Below, piece after piece: positions 11,481-21,888 of a stretch of DNA of 64,000 bases. A program made the position numbers and the translations under genes. This DNA is from Cyathus striatus (Eukaryota; Basidiomycota; Agaricomycetes; Agaricales; Nidulariaceae): contig JAOVFP010000006.1 of the NCBI GenBank assembly GCA_025738555.1, forward strand, positions 4,402,001 through 4,466,000. Reading direction: 5' to 3'. Position 1 is the first letter of the stretch; the number at the start of each line of letters is the position of its first letter. The notes beneath the pieces are model-generated. The model was not told the DNA's origin. It worked only from the letters and a program-made list of their open reading frames with translations, and did not search any database.

Positions 11481-12551
11481 TCCTATGGTGCGAATCACTT
11501 AGACACCACAACTTTTGTACAATGAAAATTTCTCACACTAGAATGCCTCTTTTTCTTATTCCTCTAGTAAAAGTGATTGTTTTGATGATGTGAGTAAATC
11601 CTCTAGAGCATTTGTCAAAATTCTCAAAACTGAGCAAGTTATATTTTTGGTTTATGGCCATTTTTGCCAGACTTCTATATACAGTAGGTATTACTAATCT
11701 ATTACTAAATATGGTAATATTAGTCATCATATCAAGTGTCAGCTTGACTCAGAAGACTATCTGGGATCCTGTGGTGTGATGTATAGCTTTGAGAACTAAA
11801 ATTGCAAACCTGCTTTTGAGCTTCCCTTGCATCAAGTCCACCCTCATAAGCAGATATCCACCAATGAACATGATGCTCCCATTTCTGAATGGTCTCAACA
11901 GACACTGGTGCAAGTGCTTTTGGCATGTTTTCCTGTAATGTGGAAAAAGTATAATCACAGTATTTACAAAGATACCTTTTTACTGCTCCCCAAAAGAACT
12001 CAATAGAATTGAGCTCACAGTGAAACTTTGGAAGAACAATGCACAGATGACCTGCTGCCTCTATGACTTCCACAACAAGTGATTTCTGCTCTTGAAAGTC
12101 TGGCTGTAACTCAAGAATTCTTTTTGCACAGCAAGCAGTTGCATCTGTTGCATATGCTGAATGCCCTTGTGAGTTATCCACCATCATAAGCATTTGGTAA
12201 CCTGGTGGATGAGCCTTTTCAAATGCTGGTATAATTTTTTCCTTTATCTGAATACTCTGATTTAATATGTAATAATAATATTGAACAAATATTAATTACC
12301 TGGTTTACAAACATCTCACCTTTCCAATATCCATCATAATTCTTTCCATATTCAATAGTCTGGCTGGCTTCTTTTAATCAGCCAACTGTTGAGCAGATAA
12401 CATCTGATTGATGCAGACCTCTACCAACTCCCTGTGGTGGCAAAATGATTTAAAAACAATGAAAAATAGTTAATTTAATTTCAAAATTTTTCCCAGATTG
12501 ATTTTGCTGTTATACAAAACATGTGGTGACTAAGTGATCCGCACCATAGGA
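11481..12551. mobile_element. Tc1/mariner-like DNA transposon, internally deleted (1.07 kb)
   Basis: The left end TCCTATGGTGCGAATCACTT is matched by the inverted right end (TCCTATGGTGCGGATCACTT), and similarity continues for about 30 bp (...AG[A/T]CACCACA) before fading. Between the ends lies only the C-terminal half of a DDE transposase. I could not define a clear target duplication, so the exact outer border may be off by a base or two. Confidence 0.75.
11732..12440 (-). pseudogene. DDE-superfamily transposase, C-terminal half, broken
   Basis: The exon at 11732-12250 carries MVDNSQGHSAY (second acidic position) and FHCELNSIEFFWGAVK (final acidic position in the N.IE.FWG block), typical of the DDE transposase/endonuclease family common in basidiomycetes. 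An upstream exon (about 12307-12440), joined by an intron whose donor is GTAATT, encodes TIEYGKNYDGYWKGE. In it a TGA at 12378-12380 sits where the family usually has a sense codon. The N-terminal DNA-binding half is absent because the element is deleted there. This copy cannot make an active transposase. Confidence 0.75.
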
Positions 12552-13370
12552 GGACGTTGGTTAGTGTGATGGTGACAGCAATGGGTTAGGTGCCAGGTGA
12601 CAGCGCCCCCACCCGATATGTAAATCACACCTTCATCACATTAACGCCTCGGCCCGGCTGCGGGGTTAACTTGGAAGATAAATCCATTCCGTTCATCCTC
12701 AGCTCGTACCTGTTTTCCTGAACTGTTCTTTTTATTTCTCATATTCCAGCTCTCTGAGCTTCAGAGAGAATAAACTCCAGGTTACTTTGTAGAAGAAATG
12801 AACCCAAGTCGAACCTATTCCTGTCAACATCACCACCATCTCAGGTCATGGCATCCTCCCTCCCATCACGTCCCTCCGACTCCCCTCCAAAGCAGAACAC
12901 TATCCCCCCCAAAAAACACCTCTGGAACAGCAACAGCAGTAGTGTGTGTATCATTCATACCTAGCAACAGGCCAGTGAGCTTGACCTTCATCAGTAAATC
13001 TGACAACACATTATTCCGATCTTTTGATGTCTTTGAAAGTCTGAATTGATGGTAACTACATCAAAGACATCAATGATGCCTATCTTCCTAACAATAGGTC
13101 ATTTCCCATCAATGTTATACCAAAGCTTTCAACACAGGCACCATCTTTGCAATGCCGATGGAAGTTGATGAACAGGTATATGTCAAGCATCCAAATGCCA
13201 CGTTACTCTTTTGAAAGTTGATGAAGCGCAGCATTGTATTTTGGAAGTCACCAGAAAAATGTGGTGAAAGTTCAGAAGTACATATGAATGTAGTGAAAAG
13301 CGGTTTAAATGAAGCTTCAATGTGAATGAAAAGCATAGATTCACAGCAGTACCAGGTACAGAAGGCTATT
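12552..13370. other. Unassigned sequence
   Basis: Contains a CG-bearing stretch at 12600-12670 and an 83-codon plus ORF at 12798-13049 rich in His/Ser/Pro. Other frames here show many stops. I see no recognisable domain, repeat border or RNA gene. Confidence 0.3.
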
Positions 13371-15950
13371 TTAAGAGCTAGGATCTACCGCATCCATGTA
13401 TAGTAAGGTTGAATCACCATTGTCATCATCCCCACTATCAAAAATTGTGTCCTCCACTGTCACCTCAGCATTTAGCTTATTCTTTCCCTTCCCTTTGCGC
13501 TGTGACTTCCTATATTCCATGGCACCATCAATTATAGCCTCCCAGTCACTATCAGTCAAAATATCAATTCTAGCATCCCAAAGAGTTGAGCATCTCTTCA
13601 TAACAATCTCCCATCTTTGTGCTCTGGGAAATCTTTAAAGTTCTTGCTGGAGAATTCAGTAGATTCCTCTCCTCAGCCCTGTCATATCCGTGACAATCCC
13701 TGTACTATTGGAGTCAACTCCGGGTTTACTCCGCTTTTAGTACGTTTCCTCCGGACTATGTATACTTATTATATATCGAACTCCCATTACTAATGTTTAC
13801 TTGTAACTGTTTACTTGTTCCTTCCCTTTAATATTTCTACCTTGTTCTCCGGCCGCGGCCATTTCTCCTATGACTATAATCTAGAGGCGTACTACTAGTT
13901 TACCATGTTCTACATTTCATGGAGTTTACTTAACCCTAGGATGCCACATACCCATTGGCATTACTCCGTACGCATTCGGACAAAGTAGTTTACTATATAA
14001 ACTACTCCTGTAATGTAGATAGACTTCAGTTTCAAATCAACTACGTTTACACCCTTCTCCCACTTGGGCCTTGAGCCAACTCCGCTATTTTGCCACTTAC
14101 TCCGCTTTGTTCTAAATATGGAACTGGAAGTCCAAGGGGTGCAACACACAAGTTGAAGCCAACGTTCCACTACTCCCGTACTCGTTCACTACCTCCACAC
14201 ACCCTACTAACGTGTGCGAGTTACTCCGCTTCTATTAGACTATCTACTCCGAGGTTCTTGTCCCTAGTGGAATAGAACGGGACGTGACAAGCCCTTAGGG
14301 AGCTCAATAATACCAGTGTGAGAGAAGGACAGGATACGTTGAACCTACATAATAAAGAGTTATATATGTGAGCTAAAAGGTGTATGTACAATGAACATAC
14401 TGCCTGAATTGACATTACAAGTGCTCCTTTAGGTTTATGGTTGTACTGTGCAGAAGATTCCAGAGACGTGGGATTGTCAGCAAGGTCCAGATGGTTTGCT
14501 AGTGTTCTGAGAACCAAAGGCCCTAGGAATATCCCCTAGAGTAAAAGTTATTGAGTAAGACATGTGCATATGAGCTGTATCATGTAATACAGCTCACCTC
14601 AAATACATGATCCTCTTTTGATACCTGACTCCATCCTTCCTCATAAGTGGAACTGAAAATAAAAGGGAGGGCTTTTACATGGGTTTTCAAAGGATCAGCA
14701 GCAACACCAAGCATGGTTGTAACAAATTCAGTCTGTTCTTCCTGGGTATTGAGTTTCTGGGCCTTCCATACATCATTCAGGGCTTTAAATGCAGCCGCAC
14801 TGAATCCTTTGATCTAATTGTTTTTAACATCACGATGAACCTGAAGTATAAGAATGAGATAGTGTTACAATGCTGAGATATGACATACCAAGAAGTCAAC
14901 AGTCTTAAAGGTAGGATCTCCATCATTGATCTTGTACTCTGGAAATATTTCATTCCAGATGTGAATGATTTCTTTGTCAGGTATAACCATCCATGCATTA
15001 CAACCACTGAGGTAGTCATACACCAAGCACATTACTTCAATATGAAAGTCAACATGTGTACCAGGAGGAAGGTCATTGTGGGTAGGACAAGTACTAGTTC
15101 CTTCATGACAAGAGATGCACCTGGCAGGTATGGCTGGTAGGTGGTGGATTGTCTTCAGTTTGACTATGGACACCTGTGGAAATTTTAGCTGGGGGAAAAC
15201 ATGGTGACTATGTAGTGCAAGTGTTACCTGGGATCTATACCAACCAGCCAAATTTACTCTAGCCACTGCTGATCATTCGACTTCCATAATCTCATCTTTG
15301 TCTGAGGAGAGGCCCCCTTCTCGAAAATTAATGTTAAAGTCATCAGATGCTGGGGTTGTATGTCAAGATGTGGGCTGGCTTGAACTTGTCAAAGTACCAG
15401 GAGATGGGTGAACAATCTCATTATCTTCCCATCCAGGGTGAATACCAGATGGAATGGAGGGCTTCAATTTCTTGGTGACTCTGCTGATAAAAATGTATGG
15501 ATAGGTGATTAGCTAGATTGGAGGTAAGCTGAAAATTTGAAAATACCTTTGCTCAGTTGATTGACTCTGAAATTCTTTATGCTTAGGTACTGTGGATGTT
15601 TCAGCTAGAGTCTCAATTGCTGCCCAAACATTAATGCCATTCATTCACTTCTTTATGTGCTGGAGTCCAATATTGGTATCATCAACCTCATAATTGTCAC
15701 TAAGGTCATCTACCATGTTGACATCTACCATCATCATGCCCCAGCAGTTCAGTGAGTATATGATTTTTATACATTGAAATTTGACACACCCCTGTTACTT
15801 TCAGAATCATCCAAATGATTTACATCTTCAGCAAGAACTGGAAGGCCATTCTCAATAAAGTTGGCTTCATTGTCTATGAGTAGTCAGTGAGCATAATCCT
15901 CCCCAGTACATTAAACTCATGGTTAGTATCAGTTCCCTTCACCTTCTTGA
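13371..15950 (-). pseudogene. Uncharacterised basidiomycete multi-exon gene, broken and split by an LTR
   Basis: Coding blocks on the minus strand, in order: about 15570-15720 (acidic/Ser-rich N-terminus), 14865-15266 (with WNEIFPEYKINDGD), 14600-14850 (ALNDVWKAQKLNTQEEQ), 14400-14520 (LVLRTLANHLDLADNPTS), 14290-14345 and 13371-13675 (WEIVMKRCSTLWDARIDI, then a basic/acidic tail). Splice signals are present between blocks, such as GTATGT near 14877. It is inactivated by at least a TAG at 14814-14816, a TGA at the LTR junction and the LTR at 13680-14289. Its organisation resembles large uncharacterised gene families of Agaricomycetes. I do not know a function. Confidence 0.5.
13680..14289. mobile_element. 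Solo LTR with 5-bp target duplication, copy 1
   Basis: 610 bp, starting TGTCATATCCGTGACA and ending GGGACGTGACA, so the termini are the TGTCA/TGACA inverted pair usual for LTRs. It is flanked by AGCCC at 13675-13679 and 14290-14294. A 5-bp duplication and the lack of any internal gag/pol identify it as a solo LTR left by recombination. A related copy lies at 53055-53637 and diverged pieces near 25200-25520. Confidence 0.9.
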
Positions 15951-16075
15951 GTAGTATCAGCCATTTTGATCACCATTTTCCCTGAAAAAATGATTGCTAG
16001 CAATCACAAAAACCAGGCAAAAAATGAGTGTCCTTTTTATAAGACATATTGAGTGGAATGTAATGTAATAGTGAT

Positions 16076-16450
16076 CATTGGCACTCATTTAGTTATTATA
16101 CTTGATTACTAGGCTATAATATTATTGAATATGGGGGCACTCAAAAGTGATCATTTGAAGAATATTAGGTGGTGATCATTGGCACTCATTTAATTATTAT
16201 ACCTAATAACTAGGGTATTGTATTAGTTGAATGTGAGTGCACTCAAAAGTGATCATTTGAAGAATATTAGATGGCAATTATTGACACTCATTTAATTATT
16301 ATACTTGATTACCAGGCTATTGTATTAGTTGAATATAGAGGCACTCAAAAGTGATCATTTTCAAAATATTATGAGGTAATCATTGGCACTCATTTATTTA
16401 TTACTTGTGATTACTAGGCTATTGTATTAGTTAAATTTCAATACTAACTA
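16076..16450. repeat. About 100-bp tandem units in the fold-back arm
   Basis: Units begin near 16076, 16174, 16273 and 16379. Each contains the GATCATTGGCACTCATTT box and a second inverted-type box CACTCAAAAGTGATCATTT. The mirror set is at about 17960-18290 in inverted orientation. Within a unit the two boxes can pair with each other (AGTGATCA...TGATCATT), so each unit can itself form a small hairpin. Confidence 0.8.
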
Positions 16451-16489
16451 TATCATTTCCAAAATGATATGACATTCAAATGTATGTTA

Positions 16490-16850
16490 TTTGTTATAAT
16501 TGTGACACATGTCACATTTGTCATGTTATTCACACACATCATGCATTTCATGTGTGTCACAATTGCCACATATTTTCTGTGCATCGCATTCGTCACGCTT
16601 TCACATGTGTTATGTTTGTCACATAATTCCCACCCATCACATCACTCCCACACATCACATCATTCCCACACATTGCATCTTTTGCATGTGTCACATTAAT
16701 CACATCATTCCTGCATGTCACATCTTTAGCACACATCACATGTGTCACATTATTCCCACATGTCACATCATTTGCATTTGTCATGCTTTGGAAGTGTGTC
16801 ATATGTCACAATTGTTATGCTTTGCATGAGCATCACATTTGTCATATTTT
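16490..16850. repeat. TGTCACA-type satellite, left inner arm
   Basis: Short motif array with TGTCACA, CACATCA and TGTCATG words recurring at roughly 10-30-bp spacing. The inverted counterpart is at 17620-17900, on the opposite strand. All frames crossing it translate to Cys/His/Ser-rich nonsense. Confidence 0.8.
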
Positions 16851-18429
16851 TTGAAATGCATCAAGTGTTTTTCATGTATGTGGCATCTCTCAAGTGCATT
16901 GCAACTTTTTTGCAAATGCCATACTTTCTAATCATATCAGATTTGTCTGTCTGTACAGCTGTTCAAATTGTTATGGGAGTAGGGTAAGTATCCAATAGTA
17001 CAGAGTAAATTATAAATGTAGAGCAAACAATATGTATGTGTAGAACTGGAAGACTGAACATGGAAAATAACAATCAGAATGTTATGAAATTGTGGTAATA
17101 ATAAGATACTAAAATGGAAGATGTAGAGTGTGTATATAGTTGGAGCCTTAGCCCCATTGGCAGAGCATGAGACATTTGAACATGGAATGGTATGAGATAT
17201 TTTATAATTAGGACTAGATGTGTAATGAAATGACAAAGTTAAAACTATAATGGTTAGTCTGGATATGAGAGATGATGAAGTTATCAAAGAACTACACATG
17301 GATAACAAATGTGAAAGAATGGTAAATTTATGTGATTCCACATCACATCAAATTCACATGTCCAAGTCATTAGTTGGTCATGATTCTTGTATAAACCATT
17401 GGTTATTCTTATATCTTCAACATACTTTGTTAGGTCACAAATATGCTTACTCTATATGATTACATGTCACTTCTACACTGTCATATATGTTTCACTTCTC
17501 TGACTTATTTTATATAGCTCTGTTAGTATCAGTATTCATTCATACATATGAAAAACAACCTCCTACACTTTCATGCCCAGTAGCTATTACTTACTTGCTT
17601 TTCCATTCTTTAGTATGAGAGTGTGTAATGCATGGAAATGATGTGATGTGTGGAAATGAAGTGACACTCAGGAATGATGTGACGTGCATGGATGATGTGA
17701 TTAATATAACTCATGCAAAAGATGTGACATGTGGGAGTGATGTAACTTGTGGGAATGAGAATGATGTGATGTGTGGGAGTGATGTGATGCATGGGAATGA
17801 TATAACAAACGTGACGTACACAATAGTGTGACAAATGCGATGTGTGGGAAATGTGTGACATGTGTGAATAACATGACAAACATGATGTGCATCACAATTA
17901 CAATATATAACATACATTTGAATGTCATATCATTTTGGAAATGATATAGTTAGTATTGAAATGAGTGCAAATAATCACTATCTCATATTCTTAAAATGAT
18001 CACTTTTGAGTGCCCCCATATTTAACTAGTGCAATAGCCTAGTAATCACAAGTAATGCATAAATGAGTGCCAATGATTGCCACCTAATATTGTTCAAATG
18101 ATCACTTTTGAGTGCCCCCATATTCAACTAATACAATAGCCTAGTTATCAGGTATAATAATTAAATGAGTGCCAATGATCACTACCTAATATTGTTCAAA
18201 TGATCACTTTTGAGTGCCCTCATATTCAATAATATTATAGCCCAGTAATCAAGTATAATAACTAAATGAGTGCCAATGATCACCATTACATTGCATTCCA
18301 CTCAATACACCTTATAAAAAGGACACTCATTTTTTGCCTGGTTTTTGTGATTGCTAGCAATCATTTTTTCAGGGCAAATGGTGATCAAATTGGCTGATAC
18401 TAGTGAATTCCCTTCACTAAACCCCAATC

Positions 18430-19567
18430 CTCCATCCTCAAGACTGACCTATACACCCTAACCCAACCTGCTGGTGGTGTGCAGTGGTAGGTATCCACCA
18501 CTGTATCATGGCCATTACCCCACACCATCAGCACAACACAATGCCTGGGGCCCATCCTGGGCCCCACACCCTGTTCAACAGCAAGCCCCCTATGGGATAC
18601 TGATACCACAGGAGGCTATGGAAGTTGACAATCCCTACCACAAGCCTGAATGAACTGTTACAACAACAGAACAAACACCACAGCAAGGGAAGGCAAAGAA
18701 CAAGGGAAAGAAACAAGCAACATCCCAAGAACTGCAGAAGCATGATGAGGAGGAAAGATGGGAGAGGATGTGAGAGCTAAACCGCCTCCTCTGAGACCTG
18801 GACAGGAAGGAAGCAACCCCAGAAGATGATAATAATATAATGGAAGGGGTCAGATTCACAGTGATGACCTTGCTCCATCAAATAGATGAGCTGAACAACA
18901 AGGTGGACCAGCTCAGGCAGCACAACAAAAAGTTGGAAGAATGGGCCTCCAATGTAGAAGAATGAAATGATGATCTCAAGGCAGAAACAAAACACCTCAG
19001 GTCCAAAAGACCAGCAAGCTGAGAAGGGGACCATGGGCAGGAGACCCACTCACCCTCTAGCTGATATGACTTTGATGACAGGACAGAGCAGAGAAGAATA
19101 AGGGCTCCAAGGTGATCTTATGGGCAACAAGAAATCTTCCAGCCCACAGGGGCTACCGGACAACAACCAATGCCACAGGAGGTGCAATAGCACCTTTCAG
19201 TGCAGCCTCATCATCAAACCAGTCTGAGGGGACAAGAGCAGGCCCTTCAATGGAGCAACAAGAATTGCAGGGGACTTAATTGACAGTGCTGGGGCTGATA
19301 AAACCTCCAAAAATGAAGAGGAAGGACCCAGCCCTCACAGACTATGTGGAGCCCATGCTGGAGGATGATGAGGCAGATCCTGACAGCCCACCTCTATCCC
19401 CTGACCTTGAAGGGTTGTCAGACTGGCAACAGCAGCACAAAAGGAGGAAACATGAGGTGGCCTTGAAGCAATTTGAGGATGAAAAGAGGAAACAAGAGCT
19501 GAAGGAGAAGGCCATCCCAGGGCATATACCCAATGCCCCGGGGGTGGTAGAACTGAAGAAGGGCTGA
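18430..19567 (+). pseudogene. Broken coiled-coil ORF of retroelement or transposon-accessory type
   Basis: One frame is readable through most of the stretch, interrupted by at least four stops. It is Pro/Gln-rich at first, then charged with a coiled-coil-like run LLHQIDELNNKVDQLRQHN (about 18865-18935). In the last part another frame is open (19280-19567) and encodes LSPDLEGLSDWQQQHKRR followed by a Lys/Glu helix. The style (Gln-rich, then heptad repeats, no cysteines) resembles gag-like or DNA-element accessory proteins, but no zinc knuckle is visible. Function unknown. Confidence 0.35.
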
Positions 19568-21672
19568 GTCAAGCAAGACAATTGGTTTGCAGGGATATTC
19601 AGCCCATCCATATATATATTGAGATAGTCAAACCATGTGTTTGCAGAGCACACTGCTGGGGAAGCATCATGCATAGAGCTTAGGAGCCCCCAGGAATACC
19701 AGCCTCATTCAGCCCTATACAATATTGCACCAAGAGGATTTCCAATGAATCCTCTCCAAGTCAGTGTGTAAGGTGGCACCTTACCTACTTAATACAGACA
19801 CATTCATTACATAATATTGTTTACCTATGAACTGTTTGGAAATGCCATATATAAATTTACTCTTATTTACTCCTGTATGGAGAACTTTCACTCATACACT
19901 CATAGACTATCTATACACTGGTCTGGTTTACATGGTGCATGAGTGAGTTAAGTTCAGTAGAGTATTGCACCTCTACAGTCTGAGTGATGATCATACTGGT
20001 GCAGAGAGTGGCAAGGGAGAAGGGGAATGGTGAGGGAGGAGCAAGTGGAAGGAGATGTGTGGTCAGTGCACAAATGTTACATACCAATTACTTCCAGTGG
20101 GAACAAACACAAAGATGCCTGGAAGAGAACTATAATAAAAACCCAAAGTGAGTATGGGTACAGAAGCATAAGTGGGAGTGCTGGAATGAACCATGACTTC
20201 AGCATATGTGCTGCACCACCTAGATACTTTCTGGAGATGATTCATATTTCAAAATGAGAGCATCCTGAAAGGAGGGAACATTTGAAAGCACAAGAGAGAG
20301 GCTTCACTGCTACACTAGGCAGTGGGAGAGAAACCCAAAGGAAAATCCAGAGTGGGTTTTGGACTTAAGAGTAGGAAGTAGTGGGACTGATTCAATATGA
20401 ATACTGAAGACTAATACTACATGTGGAAGACTATATATATGAACTAGAATTCTGTAGATATGGATGCAGAAGCAGGAAGCTAAGGACAAGTCAATGGGAT
20501 AGGTAAAATATAAAGGCTGGGCAAAGCAGAGTAAGGGTGCAAATGATGCATTGAGAATGAAGAGAAAAGATGGTGGCATAAACTAAACTACATTGGCCAT
20601 TGTGAAACAGATAGGTAAGAATGAAAGAGAGGAGTAATGCTATGATGACTAAAGTACCTAGTTTAGTACAACATAGTGTAAATGTAAATATTAATAATAA
20701 AACTCACACTATGTATGCTCACTAAGAAAGTGCTTGGTGGGTATGACTCAGATGTGAGGTGCTTTCAGGTGAAGTAAGGTATAGAAACAGTGTCAAAAAC
20801 CAACGTTCGAGAGGGAAACACACTTAGCAAACACTTTGATACATGTTTTGATGCGTGTTCCTTAATCTCGGACTTAACATGGGCTTATGACTTCACACTT
20901 CACGTTGCACTTAGAATCTCAAAGCTCACACAAATACTAAAGCACGATGCTAGATGGTATTTCTCGGGGCACAGGAGACTGTCTTCTACTACACAAAACT
21001 ACCTATTAAATATCTTACAGAACATGGCTAAGAGAAACTATATAGTTAATACAAAAGCAGTAATTGCACATTAGCTAAGTGGTAAATTAGACTTTTAGAC
21101 TGGATACAGGCGTCTGGGATGGACCAGAGTAAATCACAGATATACAAACATATGAGCACCGAAAATGTGTCCATATGGGAAGATAACAGAAGACAATAAC
21201 TTATCTTGCAGGAAGAATGCTCCATATGGGGGCATGAGCTGCATGCTTTGACACATGGACTGGGAACCACTGAATAAGCCTGCTGGGAATGCCAGGTCTC
21301 AGGCCAGGCTAGGTGCCTATGGCATACTGATGCACAGCACTGGTACAGTGTAGTTAGATAGCGGCAACTGCTGTGGGTCTAGTGCTCTTACCTTTTCCTA
21401 TGACACAATAACATAGCTTCGATATCCTATTATTAGAATAGATGTGTGCTTAGCTCGATCTTTGGCCTTACTGGTAACTATTTCCCATCGATGTTGAGAA
21501 TAAGCTCTGACTTCGATGTTTCTATTCTTAGATGCTTTCCTACTTAGGCTAGACATGTCCCTTATTAGCGTGAATTGTTCCCATGCTAGCTAACAGTCCA
21601 GGACCTCTACCTTAGCTACTAAATACAACCCATGTATATTATACCATTTGGAAGTAGTGCATAGAATATAGT
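19568..21672. other. Unassigned, repeat-like sequence
   Basis: No ORF above 95 codons and nothing recognisable. Mostly CG-poor; a CG-containing patch at 20790-20960 stands out. CCCAAAG.GAGTATGGGT and CCCAAAGGAAAATCCAGAG boxes occur at 20140 and 20335. Another version (CCCAAGTGAGAACACTGGGA) is near 22015, hinting at degraded copies of one element. Confidence 0.3.
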
Positions 21673-21888
21673 GTTGGATTGGCAAGGTTGACAGCCTTGA
21701 CTGGGTTATGGGGGTGTATTATATTGGAGCACCCCTGCCATGGTGATGAGCCTGGTAGCCCACTCAACTGGTTAAGTACCTGTTCTTGCTTGTGTGTGGG
21801 CAGGGGCTGGTAGCTCAGTTGGAAGAGCACCTAGTCATGAGTATGGGTGGTCACAGGTTCAATCCCTGTCCAGTCCAATAGTTTTAAC
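21673..21888 (+). mobile_element. tRNA-related short repeat, copy 1
   Basis: 216 bp, present again inverted at 28078-28294. It starts TGTTGGATTGGCAAG and ends CCAGTCCAATAGTTTTAAC. The same 6 bp, ATATAG, lies directly before and after it, a possible target duplication. The tRNA-like part is at the 3' end instead of the 5' head expected in a standard SINE. An upstream stretch (about 21750-21782, GCCTGGTAGCCCACTCAACT) resembles a second tRNA 5' half. It may be a tRNA-derived SINE in unusual order or a MITE that captured a tRNA gene. Confidence 0.65.
21804..21876 (+). tRNA. tRNA-like module, probably not a functional tRNA
   Basis: 73 nt. The acceptor arms GGGCTGG and CCAGTCC pair fully with one G-U; the D-arm GCTC/GAGC and T-arm ACAGG/CCTGT with loop TTCAATC are intact. 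The A box (TAGCTCAGTTGG) and B box (GGTTCAATCCC) are canonical Pol III promoter elements. The anticodon arm only pairs as ACCTA/TGGGT with a 10-nt loop, GTCATGAGTA, in which CAT could be read as the anticodon. That abnormal loop argues for a SINE head or decayed tRNA-Met-like gene. Confidence 0.45.

Larger units (their letters stand above)
15949..18405. mobile_element. Fold-back DNA element with long inverted arms (2.46 kb)
   Basis: The left arm starts GAGTAGTATCAGCC and the right arm is its inverted partner (CACTAGTATCAGCC). Similarity continues inward for roughly 800-900 bp each side. Each arm has three layers: a unique tip with ATGATTGCTAGCAATCA, three to four tandem units of about 100 bp containing GATCATTGGCACTCATTT, and an inner TGTCACA-rich satellite. 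About 770 bp of unrelated loop (16850-17620) lies between the arms. There is no transposase ORF, so it would move only with outside help. TTCCCTTCAC occurs just outside both ends (15933-15942, 18408-18417) and may be a displaced target duplication. Confidence 0.85.

Noticed and set aside
14865..15266. Assigning the 13.4-15.9 kb pseudogene to DUF6532
   Set aside because: Its blocks differ from those of the 57.8-59.6 kb gene, so I left the family unnamed.
16490..17900. CRISPR-like array of short repeats
   Set aside because: Repeats are degenerate, spacing is irregular, there are no unique spacers, and the sequence is eukaryotic.
16469..17928. His/Cys-rich ORFs in the TGTCACA satellites, resembling zinc-finger arrays (also 27334-28070 and 29562-30165)
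   Set aside because: Periodicity is that of the short DNA word; spacing of Cys and His does not follow any finger pattern and frames are open on both strands.
15949..18405. Reading the TTCCCTTCAC pair outside the fold-back as a proven target duplication
   Set aside because: It is not immediately adjacent to the left tip (about 6 bases intervene), so I list it only as possible.
21804..21876. Calling a functional tRNA-Met(CAT)
   Set aside because: The anticodon arm needs a 10-nt loop and the module is part of a dispersed repeat.
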